DNA from: Arhodomonas sp051195215
GTDB taxonomy: Bacteria > Pseudomonadota > Gammaproteobacteria > Nitrococcales > Nitrococcaceae
Assembly: GCF_051195215.1 (NCBI RefSeq)
Contig: NZ_JBNAZM010000004.1
Coordinates: 114,689 to 178,688 of the forward strand
Direction: 5' to 3'
DNA length: 64,000 nucleotides
In this document: piece by piece, positions 1 through 8,843 of the stretch
Numbering within the stretch: the first letter of the stretch is position 1
Layout: every line of letters starts with the position of its first letter
Notes under the pieces: generated by a model
Told to the model about the DNA's origin: nothing
What the model saw: only the letters and a program-made list of their open reading frames with translations
The model's database searches: none
Made by a program: the position numbers and the translations under genes

Positions 1-2
1 AC

Positions 3-152
3 GAGGTCCGCCCGGCCGACGGCATTGATCCGGAGTACGGCCGCGCGCTCCGATCGGCGATCGCGGCCGGCGTGGGCGCGTATGCCCTGGTGGCCGAGCC
101 CTCGGACACAGCCATCGAGCCCCGTGCCCGGGTGCCCGTGGTCTGCCCGTAG
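3..152 (+). CDS. sfsA: SfsA family protein, C-terminal end only
   Basis: Only the last 49 residues are inside the window; the gene begins upstream. The piece EVRPADGIDPEYG followed by LRSAIAAGV matches the conserved C-terminus of the SfsA family (sugar fermentation stimulation protein), a DNA-binding/nuclease-like fold whose cellular role is poorly defined. The reading frame ends at TAG 150-152, and 51 bp separate it from lolC. Nothing can be said about its start or promoter. Identification rests on this short conserved motif, so it is good but not certain. Confidence 0.75.
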   Translation, partial: EVRPADGIDPEYGRALRSAIAAGVGAYALVAEPSDTAIEPRARVPVVCP

Positions 153-203
153 ATTCCCGACAGTCAACAATTCCGCGATCGGCGAACGGACGGCCAATTA
201 GGA

Positions 204-1451
204 ATGTTCAAACCCCTTCAATTGTACATCGGCCTGCGTTACACACGGGCCAAACGGCGTAATCACTTCGTCTCGTTCATCTCGCTGTCGTCCATGCTCG
301 GCATCGCTATCGGCGTTACCGCCCTCATCACCGTGTTGTCGGTAATGAACGGATTCGAATCCGAGCTACGCGCCCGCATCCTGGGAATGGTGGCGCATGG
401 GACTGTGGACGGGTATCAGGAGCCGTTGCAGGACTGGCGCGGGCTCACCGAGCGCCTGGCGGAGCGGCCGGAGGTCAAGGGGGCGGCCCCGTTCGTGCGC
501 GGCGAGGTCATGCTCACGCATGGTGGGGAGGTCAATGGCGGACTGGTGCGCGGCATTCTGCCGGAGCGCGAGGCGGCCGTATCGCGGGTCACCGAGAATA
601 TCGTGGCCGGTTCCCTGTCCGACCTGCGCGAAGGGGCGTTCAACATCGCTCTGGGCAAGGGGCTCGCCGCCGCGCTCGGTGTGGGTGTCGGCGATACGGT
701 GACCGTGGTCACTCCCGAGGCACGGGTCTCGGTGGCGGGGGTGCTGCCGCGTGTCCGGCGGTTCACGGTCGCAGCGATCTTCTTCGTGGACATGTCCCAG
801 TACGACAACTCACTGGCGCTGATGCACCTCGGTGACGCTCAGCGGCTTTTCCGCACCGGTAGTGGGGTGAGTGGCGTGCGCCTGGAGTTCGAGGACCTGT
901 TCGAGGCGCCGCGTCTGGTCCGCGAGATCGCCCGGGACCTGCCGGGTATCTACCGGATATCCGACTGGACCATGCAGAATCGCAACTTCTTCCGTGCGGT
1001 GCAGACCGAAAAGACGGTGATGTTCGTCATCCTGCTGCTGATCGTCGCGGTGGCGGCGTTCAACATCGTCTCCACGCTGGTGATGGTGGTCACGGACAAG
1101 CAGGCGGATATCGCCATCCTGCGCACACTCGGCGCCACACCACGCGGGATCATGGGCATATTCATCGTCCAGGGAGCGGTGCTGGGCATCGCCGGTACGC
1201 TTCTGGGCGTGACCGGTGGCGTATCGCTGGCGCTCAATGTGGAGACCATCGTTCCCGCCATCGAGCAGTTGTTCAACACCGAGTTCCTGCCGGCGGATAT
1301 CTATTTGATCAGTGATTTACCGTCGGAACTTCATATGGAGGATGTGGTGCGAATCACCATCGCGTCTCTGGTGCTCTCGCTGCTGGCCACGCTGTATCCC
1401 GCGTGGCGGGCGTCTCGGGTCGCTCCCGCGGAGGCGTTGCGCTATGAGTGA
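204..1451 (+). CDS. lolC: Lipoprotein-releasing ABC transporter permease (LolC/E family)
   Basis: Inner-membrane permease of the Lol complex, which extracts outer-membrane-directed lipoproteins and hands them to LolA. The 415 residues show the family layout: an N-terminal membrane segment after MFKPLQLYIGLRYTRAKRRN, a large periplasmic (MacB-PCD-like) domain from about residue 50 to 265, and three C-terminal membrane helices (FtsX-like domain) from about 270 to 400. Length is normal for LolC/LolE. It overlaps the ATPase gene lolD by 8 bp, so the two are translationally coupled. No second permease gene (lolE) is present here, which suggests a one-permease (LolF-like) system or a lolE elsewhere. 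The Shine-Dalgarno sequence is weak; the start was chosen from family N-termini. Confidence 0.93.
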   Translation: MFKPLQLYIGLRYTRAKRRNHFVSFISLSSMLGIAIGVTALITVLSVMNGFESELRARILGMVAHGTVDGYQEPLQDWRGLTERLAERPEVKGAAPFVRGEVMLTHGGEVNGGLVRGILPEREAAVSRVTENIVAGSLSDLREGAFNIALGKGLAAALGVGVGDTVTVVTPEARVSVAGVLPRVRRFTVAAIFFVDMSQYDNSLALMHLGDAQRLFRTGSGVSGVRLEFEDLFEAPRLVREIARDLPGIYRISDWTMQNRNFFRAVQTEKTVMFVILLLIVAVAAFNIVSTLVMVVTDKQADIAILRTLGATPRGIMGIFIVQGAVLGIAGTLLGVTGGVSLALNVETIVPAIEQLFNTEFLPADIYLISDLPSELHMEDVVRITIASLVLSLLATLYPAWRASRVAPAEALRYE

Positions 1452-2127
1452 GCAGGCCGTCGTCCGTTGCGAGGATCTCGCCCTGTCATTCCGCGAGGGT
1501 ACCGGGCGGCTACAGGTGCTCGATGGGGTGCGCCTGTCGGTGGCCCGTGGCGAGCAGGTCGCTGTCGTGGGCCGCTCGGGCTCAGGTAAGAGCACGCTGC
1601 TACACCTGCTCGGTGGCCTGGAGGATCCGGACCGTGGCGAGGTGTGGGTCGATGGCGAGTGCATGTCGCGGCTCGGTGCCGTACGCCGCGGGCGCCTGCG
1701 CAATCGCGCGCTTGGCTTCATCTACCAGTTCCACCATCTGCTGCCGGAGTTCACGGCTCTGGAGAACGTGGCCATGCCGCTGCTGATCCGCGGTACCAGC
1801 ACGGCCACGGCACGCACGGCGGCCCGTGGGCTGCTGGACAGAGTGGGGCTTTCGGCGCGCGTGACCCACAAACCGGGCGAGCTCTCCGGCGGTGAGCGCC
1901 AGCGTGTGGCGATAGCCCGGGCGTTGGTCACGCAGCCGGCGTGCATTCTCGCCGACGAGCCCACAGGCAACCTGGACCGCCATACCGCCGAGCGGGTGTT
2001 CGATCTCTTGCAGGAGGTCAACCGTGACTACTCGACCAGCGTGGTCATGGTCACCCACGACGCCGCGCTGGCCGACCGGCTAGACCGCCGGTTCACTCTC
2101 GACGATGGACGCCTGGACGCTGGTTGA
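1444..2127 (+). CDS. lolD: Lipoprotein-releasing ABC transporter ATP-binding protein LolD
   Basis: Cytoplasmic ATPase driving lipoprotein release with the LolC-type permease. The 227-residue protein (MSEQAVVRCEDLALSF start) has a Walker A GRSGSGKST near residue 41, the LolD/MacB-type Q-loop region IYQFHHLLPEFTALENV, the ABC signature LSGGERQR and a Walker B ILADEPTGNLD. The ATG lies inside the last codons of lolC (ATGAGTGA overlap), which fixes the start and shows the two are one operon. The open frame extends further upstream inside lolC, but that extension is not LolD-like and was dropped. The 3' end overlaps the convergent DUF2062 gene by 35 bp. Confidence 0.95.
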   Translation: MSEQAVVRCEDLALSFREGTGRLQVLDGVRLSVARGEQVAVVGRSGSGKSTLLHLLGGLEDPDRGEVWVDGECMSRLGAVRRGRLRNRALGFIYQFHHLLPEFTALENVAMPLLIRGTSTATARTAARGLLDRVGLSARVTHKPGELSGGERQRVAIARALVTQPACILADEPTGNLDRHTAERVFDLLQEVNRDYSTSVVMVTHDAALADRLDRRFTLDDGRLDAG

Positions 2128-2647
2128 ACAGGCGTGCGGCTCGGCGCTGGCGATGACGCAGGTGGCGGACGATATACAGTCGCCAGGCAAGCTGAACGGC
2201 GCCGTAGCCGGCGAGCGCCACGAGGCTGCCGGTTGTCAGAGAGCCCAGGAACAGGGGTTTCCAGATGACCCCGATTTCGTGCCAGAACCAGGACAGGCTG
2301 GGCTCGAAGCCCGTGTGGAAAACGGGTACACCGATCATCCAGGTACCCACCATGTAAGCGAAATAGTACATGGCGGGCATGGTCAGTGGGTTGCTCACCC
2401 ATACGAGCACCACTGACAGAATCAGGTTGACGCGGAGGGCGACCGCCAGGCCGGCAGCGATGAGCATCTGCGCCGGCAGCGGAATGAACGCGGTGAACAG
2501 GCCCACGGCCACGCCGCCGGCGACGGAGCGCCGGTTGAGGTGCAGGAGGAAAGGGTCGTCGAGCAGTTTGCCCAGCCAGCGGAGCTCGCGCCGCCTGGTG
2601 ATGCGGTGCGGGTCCGGCAAATAGCGTTTGAGAAGCTGGCGCGGCAT
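2093..2647 (-). CDS. DUF2062 domain membrane protein
   Basis: A 184-residue predicted inner-membrane protein beginning MPRQLLKRYLPDP. The family hallmark is the segment where RRSVAGGVAVGLF leads into TAFIPLPAQMLIA, followed by hydrophobic helices and the SNPLTMPAMYYFAYMVG stretch; this is the DUF2062 fold, of unknown biochemical function. The start at 2647 is preceded by a strong Shine-Dalgarno (GCAGGAGGGGG, read on the minus strand). A longer in-frame extension upstream exists but lacks such a site. It is convergent with lolD (35-bp overlap) and divergent from comEC. No function can be inferred beyond membrane location. Confidence 0.85.
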   Translation of the reverse strand: MPRQLLKRYLPDPHRITRRRELRWLGKLLDDPFLLHLNRRSVAGGVAVGLFTAFIPLPAQMLIAAGLAVALRVNLILSVVLVWVSNPLTMPAMYYFAYMVGTWMIGVPVFHTGFEPSLSWFWHEIGVIWKPLFLGSLTTGSLVALAGYGAVQLAWRLYIVRHLRHRQRRAARLFNQRPGVHRRE

Positions 2648-2735
2648 ATCCCCCTCCTGCAACCCGGCCGTGATTATCCATGCAACACCGGCGGGATGAC
2701 AGTCCCGCCCGGATGCAGACAGGGGAGCCACAGGG

Positions 2736-5063
2736 ATGTTGGCACTACTGATCGGGTTGTTGGTACCGCTGTCCGTGCATGCGGCAACGGCAGTGTGGCT
2801 GCTGCCGGCGAGCGCGGCGCTGACGTTACTGGCGCCTTGCCGCCACCCTGGAGCCCGGGCGCTTGCCGCCTATGGTCTGGGGATCATCGTTTGCGGGGTG
2901 ATGGTCGCCCACGCCATGGAGAGGCGTCTGCCGGATACGCGTTCCGGCGAGACGTTCATGCTCACGGCCCGGGTGATCTCGTTGCCCCGGGTCGGCCCAT
3001 CGCGCCAGCGCTTCGTCGTCGTGCCACAGCAGATCGACCCGTCGCTGCCCCGATTGCCACGGCGTATCCGCCTGTCGTGGTATGGCGACAGTGCCACGGT
3101 GCGTGCCGGCGAGACATGGCGATTCGAGGCGCGCCTGCGAAGACCCCGGGGCTTCATGAACCCGGTGCGTTTCGACTACGAACGCTGGCTCGCCAGTGAG
3201 CACGTGGATGCGACGGGGTACGTGCGCACCGGCGAGCGCCTGGCGCCGGCGAATGGACTGGCGGGCTGGCGCGGCGGTATCGCCGAGCATCTCGCCGCCC
3301 GCGCCGGCCGTGGCGATGGAGCGGCGGTGGCAAGGGCACTGCTGGTCGGTGACCGGCGCGGCTTCTCGGATGCCTTGTGGCGGGATCTGCGTCGCGTGGG
3401 CATCACTCATCTCGTGGCTATCTCGGGATTGCATATCGGTTTGGTGGCCGGGCTCTCGGGTTGGGCCGGCGGACTTGGGTGGCGGTGCCTACCCGCAGCG
3501 GTAGCGCGCGTGCCGACGCTGGTCGCCGGTAGTCTGATCGGCGTGATCGCCGGGGCTGTCTACGCCGCACTGGCTGGCTTTTCACTACCCACGCTGCGGG
3601 CCCTGGTGATGGCAGTCGTAGTGGCGGTGGCGCTGGCGACGCGCCGGCGTCCGGGGCGCACGCGCGGACTCGTGCTCGCTGGCCTGTCGGTGCTCGCGCT
3701 GGACCCCTGGGCGTGTCTGGCTCCCGGATTCTGGCTTTCGTTCGCGGCGGTGACCGTTATCGTGTTTGGCTGGCGCGGCGGCGCCTCGCGACTCGCCAAT
3801 ACCGTGCGGGTGCAGTGGCTCATAGGCGTGCTGCTCGCTCCGGTGCTGCTGGTGTGGTTCGGTGGCTTCTCCTGGCTCGGAGTTCCCGTGAACCTGATCG
3901 CGGTACCGCTGGCCACGGTAGTGGTGCCGGGCGTGTTCCTGGCGGCCGTCACGGATGCGCTCTGGCCTGTGACCGACGCACTGGCGCGGGCTTCCGGCGC
4001 GCTGGATCATGCGCTTGCCGGCGTGTCCTGGCTCGCCGGAAATGCCGGGCTCGTGATGCCGGGGCCACGTCCGGCCTGGGTGTGGCCGGTTGTCGGCGTC
4101 GCGGCCGTCTTGTGCGTGCTGCCGCGTGGTTTTCCCGGACGCTGGCTGGCGTTGCCGCTGTGTGCGCTCGGGTTGCTGGCGCCGGCACCGCGGCCGGCAG
4201 CGTTGGAGATCACGTTCCTCGAGGTCGGACAAGGGGCGGCAACGGTGGTGCGTGCCGGCGACCGCGTCATGGTCTACGACACTGGCCCATCGTGGGGCGG
4301 CGGTGGCAGCGCCGCGCAGTTCACCCTGATTCCGTTCCTGCGCGAACATGGCATTGCGCGTGTGGATCGCCTGGTGGTCAGTCACGGCGACCGTGACCAT
4401 GCCGGCGGCCTCGCCGCGCTTCAGCGGGCGTTGCCCGTGGCCGAACTGACCAGTGGTGAACCTGGCGAGACAGGCGGTCGGCCGTGCCGTGCCGGTGAGC
4501 GCTGGCGTTGGGGCGAGGTGACATTTCGTGTGCTCGCACCGGTGCATTCGGGACGGTCGGGCAACGCTGCCTCGTGCGTGCTCATGATCCGTGCCGGGCG
4601 GTTCCGCGTGTTGCTGACCGGCGATCTCCCCGCCGCCGGGGAAAAGCGGTTGCTCGCGCGGCTCGAGCATCCGGTGGACGTGCTCCAGGTGGCTCATCAT
4701 GGCAGCGACAGTTCCACCACGCCGGAATTCCTGCGCGTTGCGCGGCCCGATGTGGCGGTCATATCGGCTGGCCACGACAATGCCTATGGACTGCCGTCGC
4801 CGGTGGTGGTCCGGCGCCTGCGCTGTGCCGATGCCCGGGTCGTTTCCCTGGCGCAGTGGGGGGCGCTGACTGTGCAATGGCGCACAGACCGGGACATTTC
4901 CATGGAGCAGGTGCGCCGCGCCCGGCTGCGCTTGTACCACGACCGTCTGAGCGGAGTTCAGGCCGCCGGGCAAAATCGGTATGATTCCCGGCGTTCGCGA
5001 ACTGGACGATACAAGGAAGGCGATTTCACGTGTGGGAGCTCATTAAAGCCGGTGGCTGGCTAA
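2736..5063 (+). CDS. comEC: DNA internalization competence protein ComEC/Rec2
   Basis: Inner-membrane channel for single-stranded DNA uptake during natural transformation. The 775 residues contain an N-terminal hydrophobic region and DUF4131-like segment (about 1-170), the ComEC competence domain (motif LVAISGLHIGL near residue 230, then many membrane helices to about 480), and a C-terminal metallo-beta-lactamase-like domain with SHGDRDHAGG and VAHHGSDSS motifs. Length matches family norms. The gene runs 34 bp past the GTG start of exbB, an unusually long overlap in a different frame; the last ~30 residues look non-conserved, suggesting stop-codon loss and read-through. Whether the organism is transformable cannot be judged from this gene alone. 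Confidence 0.93.
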   Translation: MLALLIGLLVPLSVHAATAVWLLPASAALTLLAPCRHPGARALAAYGLGIIVCGVMVAHAMERRLPDTRSGETFMLTARVISLPRVGPSRQRFVVVPQQIDPSLPRLPRRIRLSWYGDSATVRAGETWRFEARLRRPRGFMNPVRFDYERWLASEHVDATGYVRTGERLAPANGLAGWRGGIAEHLAARAGRGDGAAVARALLVGDRRGFSDALWRDLRRVGITHLVAISGLHIGLVAGLSGWAGGLGWRCLPAAVARVPTLVAGSLIGVIAGAVYAALAGFSLPTLRALVMAVVVAVALATRRRPGRTRGLVLAGLSVLALDPWACLAPGFWLSFAAVTVIVFGWRGGASRLANTVRVQWLIGVLLAPVLLVWFGGFSWLGVPVNLIAVPLATVVVPGVFLAAVTDALWPVTDALARASGALDHALAGVSWLAGNAGLVMPGPRPAWVWPVVGVAAVLCVLPRGFPGRWLALPLCALGLLAPAPRPAALEITFLEVGQGAATVVRAGDRVMVYDTGPSWGGGGSAAQFTLIPFLREHGIARVDRLVVSHGDRDHAGGLAALQRALPVAELTSGEPGETGGRPCRAGERWRWGEVTFRVLAPVHSGRSGNAASCVLMIRAGRFRVLLTGDLPAAGEKRLLARLEHPVDVLQVAHHGSDSSTTPEFLRVARPDVAVISAGHDNAYGLPSPVVVRRLRCADARVVSLAQWGALTVQWRTDRDISMEQVRRARLRLYHDRLSGVQAAGQNRYDSRRSRTGRYKEGDFTCGSSLKPVAG

Positions 5064-5659
5064 TGCTGCCGATCATCGTGTGTTCCGTGCTCGCGCTGGC
5101 GATCGTCATCGAGCGCTCGTGGGCACTGCAGCGCCGCCGCGTGGTGCCGAAGCATCTGCTGGCGGAGGTATGGAACAAGATCAAGGGTAATGCGCTGGAC
5201 GGTGCTCAGTTGCGTAGCCTGCGCCAGGGCTCGCCCCTGGGCCGGGTGCTGGCGGCCGGGCTGGTGCACGTGCGCCGCAGCCGCGAGGTGATGATGGAGA
5301 GCATCGAGGATGCCGGGCGCCACGAGGCGCACGCTCTCGAGCGCTATCTCAACACCCTCGGCACCATAGCCGCCATCAGTCCGCTGCTGGGCCTGCTGGG
5401 CACCGTTGTCGGCATGATCGACGTCTTCGGGACCATCTCGAGTCAGGGAGTGGGGAACGCACCGGCACTGGCCGGCGGTATCTCGCAGGCGCTGATTACC
5501 ACGGCCGCGGGGCTTGTGGTGGCGATCCCGTCTCTGATGGCGTATCGCTATCTGCGCGGCCGGGTCGATGAGCTGGTCGTGGAGATGGAGCAGCAGGCGC
5601 TCAAGCTGGTCGAGGCGATTCACGGTCAGACGGCGAGCGCCGGGAGTGAAGCGGCGTGA
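5030..5659 (+). CDS. exbB: MotA/TolQ/ExbB proton channel family protein
   Basis: Inner-membrane proton-channel subunit that, with ExbD, energises a TonB-like or Tol-like envelope process. The 209 residues show one membrane helix near the N-terminus (LMLPIIVCSVLALAIVIE) and two further helices in the conserved TolQ/ExbB segment TIAAISPLLGLLGTVVGMI and ITTAAGLVVAIPSLMAY. GTG start with AAGGAAGG eight to ten bases upstream. It overlaps comEC upstream (34 bp) and exbD downstream (GTGA). This exbB-exbD-msbA-lpxK arrangement is frequent in gammaproteobacteria, so it may serve envelope biogenesis rather than iron uptake; no TonB gene is next to it. Confidence 0.92.
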   Translation: MWELIKAGGWLMLPIIVCSVLALAIVIERSWALQRRRVVPKHLLAEVWNKIKGNALDGAQLRSLRQGSPLGRVLAAGLVHVRRSREVMMESIEDAGRHEAHALERYLNTLGTIAAISPLLGLLGTVVGMIDVFGTISSQGVGNAPALAGGISQALITTAAGLVVAIPSLMAYRYLRGRVDELVVEMEQQALKLVEAIHGQTASAGSEAA

Positions 5660-6081
5660 ATCTGAGTCCGCGGCGGCGCGAGGAGCCGGAAGTCAATCTG
5701 ACCCCCCTGATCGACGTGGTGTTTCTCATGCTCATCTTCTTCATGGTGAGCACCACCTTCGTCAGTCAGGCGCGGCTGAACGTCACCCTGCCGGAGTCCG
5801 AGCAGGCGAGCAGCAGCGACGACGATGACGGCCTGGCTCTGACCATCAATGCCCAGGGACGGATGTTCCTCGACGGTGACGCACTGGTGAACAGTAAGCT
5901 CGAGACCGTGCGGCGCGCCCTGGATCAGGCCGTCGGCGAACGCGATCCGAAGGCCGTTCGCCTGGTGATTCAAGCCGACGCCGACGCCCGTCACCAGGCT
6001 GTGATCACTGTGCTCGACGCTGCCGGCCAGCTCGGGTTGAGCCGTGTGGGAATGGCGGCCTCGGCGACTGGCGAGCAATGA
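5656..6081 (+). CDS. exbD: ExbD/TolR family biopolymer transport protein
   Basis: Partner of the ExbB channel: a single N-terminal membrane helix (LIDVVFLMLIFFMVSTTF, about residues 16-34) carrying the conserved aspartate, followed by a periplasmic domain of about 100 residues. 141 residues is normal for the family. GTG start within the exbB stop (GTGA, 4-bp overlap), and its own stop overlaps the msbA start (ATGA), so exbB-exbD-msbA are translationally coupled. An acidic run SSSDDDD near residue 55 is probably linker. Confidence 0.92.
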   Translation: MNLSPRRREEPEVNLTPLIDVVFLMLIFFMVSTTFVSQARLNVTLPESEQASSSDDDDGLALTINAQGRMFLDGDALVNSKLETVRRALDQAVGERDPKAVRLVIQADADARHQAVITVLDAAGQLGLSRVGMAASATGEQ

Positions 6082-7862
6082 GTGCCGACTCGCGCGAGGG
6101 TGGTCAGACAGCTTCCGGCCGCGAGATCTATCGGCGGCTGCTCGGCTACACGCGACCACATTGGCCGCTCGCCGTGGTCGCGATGGTGGCGATGGTCATC
6201 AGCGGCGGCATGGAAACGGTATTCGCCTGGCTGATGAAGCCCATGCTCGATGACGGCTTCGTCGAGCGTGATCCGCAAGTCATGCGCCTGATCCCGTTCG
6301 CCCTGATGGGGATATTCCTGATCCGGGGGCTGGCGAGTTTCGGTGCCGGCTTCGGCATGATGTGGATCAGCCGCCGCGTCATCCACGAGCTGCGCCGGGA
6401 GGTTTTCGAGCGTCTGCTGGCGCTGCCCAAGCACTACTTCGACAATGCGTCGGCGGCGCGACTGCTCTCGCGGCTGACCTACAACGTCGAACAGGTGGCG
6501 AAGGCGGGGAGCGATGCGGTGGTGACGCTCGTGCGCGACAGTGCCACCTCGATCGCGCTGCTGGGATACATGTTCTTCGTCAGCTGGCGACTCGCCTTGA
6601 TCTTTCTCGGTCTGGGGCCGGTGCTCGCGCTGGTCGTGGTCTATATCAGCAAGCGCTTCCGCCGTATCAGCCGCCGTATTCAGCGCAGCGTCGGTACCGT
6701 GGCTTACGTGGCCGAAGAGGCCATCGAGGGGCACGAGGTCGTCAAGGTCTTCGGCGCCCAGGAGCATGCACGCGCGCGTTTTGACGAGGCGAACACGCGC
6801 AATATGCGGCAGTACATGAAGTTCGCGGCGACGAAGGCCCTGAGTACCCCCGTGGTTCAGTTCGTATCGGCCGCGGCGCTGTCGCTGGTGATCTATCTCG
6901 CTACCCTCAAGGACGTGGTCTCCACCATTACAGTGGGCGGGTTCGTGTCGTTCATCACGGCGATGTTGCTGCTGATGCAGCCGTTGAAGCGCCTGACCAA
7001 CGTCAACGCTGTCATCCAGCGGGGCATCGCTGCCGGCGAGAGCATTTTCGAGATCATCGACGAGACGCCCGAGTGGGATGGGGGGGTACGGCGGCTGGAA
7101 CGCGCCCAGGGTACCGTGTCCTACGAGGGGGTGAGCTTCGACTACGGTGCCGGCCGAACCGTGCTCACGAACATCGATTTGTCCGTGCGGGCCGGGGAGA
7201 CCGTCGCCGTGGTGGGGCGATCGGGCAGCGGCAAGACCACGCTGGTGAATCTGCTGCCCCGATTCTATGACCCGAGTGCCGGCCGGATCCTGCTCGACGG
7301 TCACCCGCTCACCGAGTACCGCCTCGCGGATCTGCGCCACCAGATCGCGCTGGTAGGCCAGCAGGTGGTGTTGTTCAACGATACCGTCGCGGCGAACATT
7401 GCCTACGGCCGTGCCGAGGGCTGTGACCGGGAGGAAGTCATCCGCGCGGCGGAGCTGTCCAATGCCCGGGCGTTCATCGAAGGTCTGCCCCAGGGCTTCG
7501 ACACCATGGTCGGGGAGAACGGCGTGATGCTCTCCGGCGGACAGCGTCAGCGCATAGCGATCGCCCGAGCCCTGCTGAAGGATGCGCCTATCCTGATTCT
7601 GGACGAGGCGACCTCGGCGCTGGACACCGAGTCGGAGTCGCAGATCCAGCATGCCCTGGATTCGCTCATGCGCGGGCGCACGACCTTCGTGATCGCGCAC
7701 CGGCTGTCGACGGTGGAGGGCGCGGACCGCATCGTGGTTCTGGACGAGGGCCACATCATCGAGGCCGGAAGCCATGCCGAGCTGCTCGCCGGCGATGGCG
7801 CGTACGCCGCACTCTACCGCATGCAGTTTCGCGGGGGGCGTCGCCAGGCGGAGCGGGCATAG
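6078..7862 (+). CDS. msbA: Lipid A export ABC transporter MsbA
   Basis: Half-size ABC exporter that flips core-lipid A across the inner membrane. The 594 residues comprise a six-helix membrane domain (about 25-320) and a nucleotide-binding domain with Walker A GRSGSGKTT (about 383), signature LSGGQRQRIAIARALL, Walker B ILILDEATSALD and switch His in VIAHRLSTV. ATG overlaps the exbD stop (ATGA), and the stop TAG shares its G with the GTG of lpxK. The lpxK neighbour, a lipid A biosynthetic kinase, supports MsbA over other ABC exporters. Length is canonical. Confidence 0.95.
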   Translation: MSADSREGGQTASGREIYRRLLGYTRPHWPLAVVAMVAMVISGGMETVFAWLMKPMLDDGFVERDPQVMRLIPFALMGIFLIRGLASFGAGFGMMWISRRVIHELRREVFERLLALPKHYFDNASAARLLSRLTYNVEQVAKAGSDAVVTLVRDSATSIALLGYMFFVSWRLALIFLGLGPVLALVVVYISKRFRRISRRIQRSVGTVAYVAEEAIEGHEVVKVFGAQEHARARFDEANTRNMRQYMKFAATKALSTPVVQFVSAAALSLVIYLATLKDVVSTITVGGFVSFITAMLLLMQPLKRLTNVNAVIQRGIAAGESIFEIIDETPEWDGGVRRLERAQGTVSYEGVSFDYGAGRTVLTNIDLSVRAGETVAVVGRSGSGKTTLVNLLPRFYDPSAGRILLDGHPLTEYRLADLRHQIALVGQQVVLFNDTVAANIAYGRAEGCDREEVIRAAELSNARAFIEGLPQGFDTMVGENGVMLSGGQRQRIAIARALLKDAPILILDEATSALDTESESQIQHALDSLMRGRTTFVIAHRLSTVEGADRIVVLDEGHIIEAGSHAELLAGDGAYAALYRMQFRGGRRQAERA

Positions 7863-8842
7863 TGCCGGTCGCGCGCCCGCCGCGGTTCTGGTTCGAGCCG
7901 TCGCCGGTGGCGGCGGCCCTGGTGCCGCTGGCGTGGCTGTTCCGTGGTATCACCCGCTTGCGACGTGCCTACTGGCGGAGCCGATCGGTCGCTTGTGGTG
8001 CGCCCGTGATCGTGGTCGGCAACCTTGTCGTCGGCGGTGCCGGCAAAACGCCCCTGGTCATCCATCTGGCCCAGCGCGCTACCGAGCGGGGCTGGTCTCC
8101 AGGTATCGTGCTGCGCGGCTATGGTGGCCGTGCCACGCACTGGCCACAGTGGGTGACGGCGGACAGCGACCCGCGGATGGTGGGGGATGAAGCGGTGTTG
8201 ATCGCGCGGCGTACCGGGGAGGCGGTGGCGGCGGGGTCCGACCGGGTCGCCGCAGCGCGGCTGCTCGTGGCCGCGGGCTGCGATCTGGTGATCAGCGATG
8301 ACGGGTTGCAACACTACCGCTTGCGGCGTGACCGGGAGATCGTCGTGGTCGATGGTGACCATGGTCTGGGCAATCGCCGGTGTCTGCCGGCAGGGCCATT
8401 GCGTGAACCCCCGCAGCGCCTCGCGTCGGTGGACCTGATCATCGCCCGGGGGCATGCATGGCCGCAGGCGAGGGGTGTCTACGAGCTCGCCACCGCCGGC
8501 TTCGCCGCTGTTGGGGGCGCCAGGACCTCGCCAGCACCCGAACGCGGGCAACGTGTGCATGCTGTGGCCGGCATCGGCGATCCGGAGCGTTTTTTCGCGA
8601 CACTGCGGACGCTGGGCCTCGAGCCGGTGCCGCATGCGTTCGCCGATCATCATGTTTTCTCCCCGGCGGATCTCGCATTCGAGGAACCCCTGCCGGTAGT
8701 GATGACGGAAAAGGACGCGGTAAAGTGCGCAGCCTTTGCACCACCGGGCTGCTGGTATCTGCCAGTGAGCGCCCGCCCGGATGCCCGGGCGGGCGTCGCG
8801 CTCGATGAGCTTCTCGACAGCCTGGTGGGATACGGGAGCTGA
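7862..8842 (+). CDS. lpxK: Tetraacyldisaccharide 4'-kinase LpxK
   Basis: Phosphorylates the 4' position of the lipid A disaccharide precursor at the inner membrane, the sixth step of the Raetz pathway. 326 residues with an N-terminal membrane-associated helix, the atypical P-loop VVGNLVVGGAGKTP (about residues 51-64) and the downstream SDDGLQHYRLRRD and MTEKDAVKC motifs typical of LpxK. GTG start shares one base with the msbA stop, so it is co-translated with msbA. Only one base separates its stop from kdsB. The small Trm112-like gene often found between lpxK and kdsB in other gammaproteobacteria is absent here. Confidence 0.95.
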   Translation: MPVARPPRFWFEPSPVAAALVPLAWLFRGITRLRRAYWRSRSVACGAPVIVVGNLVVGGAGKTPLVIHLAQRATERGWSPGIVLRGYGGRATHWPQWVTADSDPRMVGDEAVLIARRTGEAVAAGSDRVAAARLLVAAGCDLVISDDGLQHYRLRRDREIVVVDGDHGLGNRRCLPAGPLREPPQRLASVDLIIARGHAWPQARGVYELATAGFAAVGGARTSPAPERGQRVHAVAGIGDPERFFATLRTLGLEPVPHAFADHHVFSPADLAFEEPLPVVMTEKDAVKCAAFAPPGCWYLPVSARPDARAGVALDELLDSLVGYGS

Positions 8843-8843
8843 C

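Noticed and set aside
5991..7775. 594-codon open frame antisense to msbA
   Set aside because: High GC keeps the antisense frame open; its sequence is His/Arg/Gln-rich without a domain, while msbA on the plus strand has all ABC motifs.
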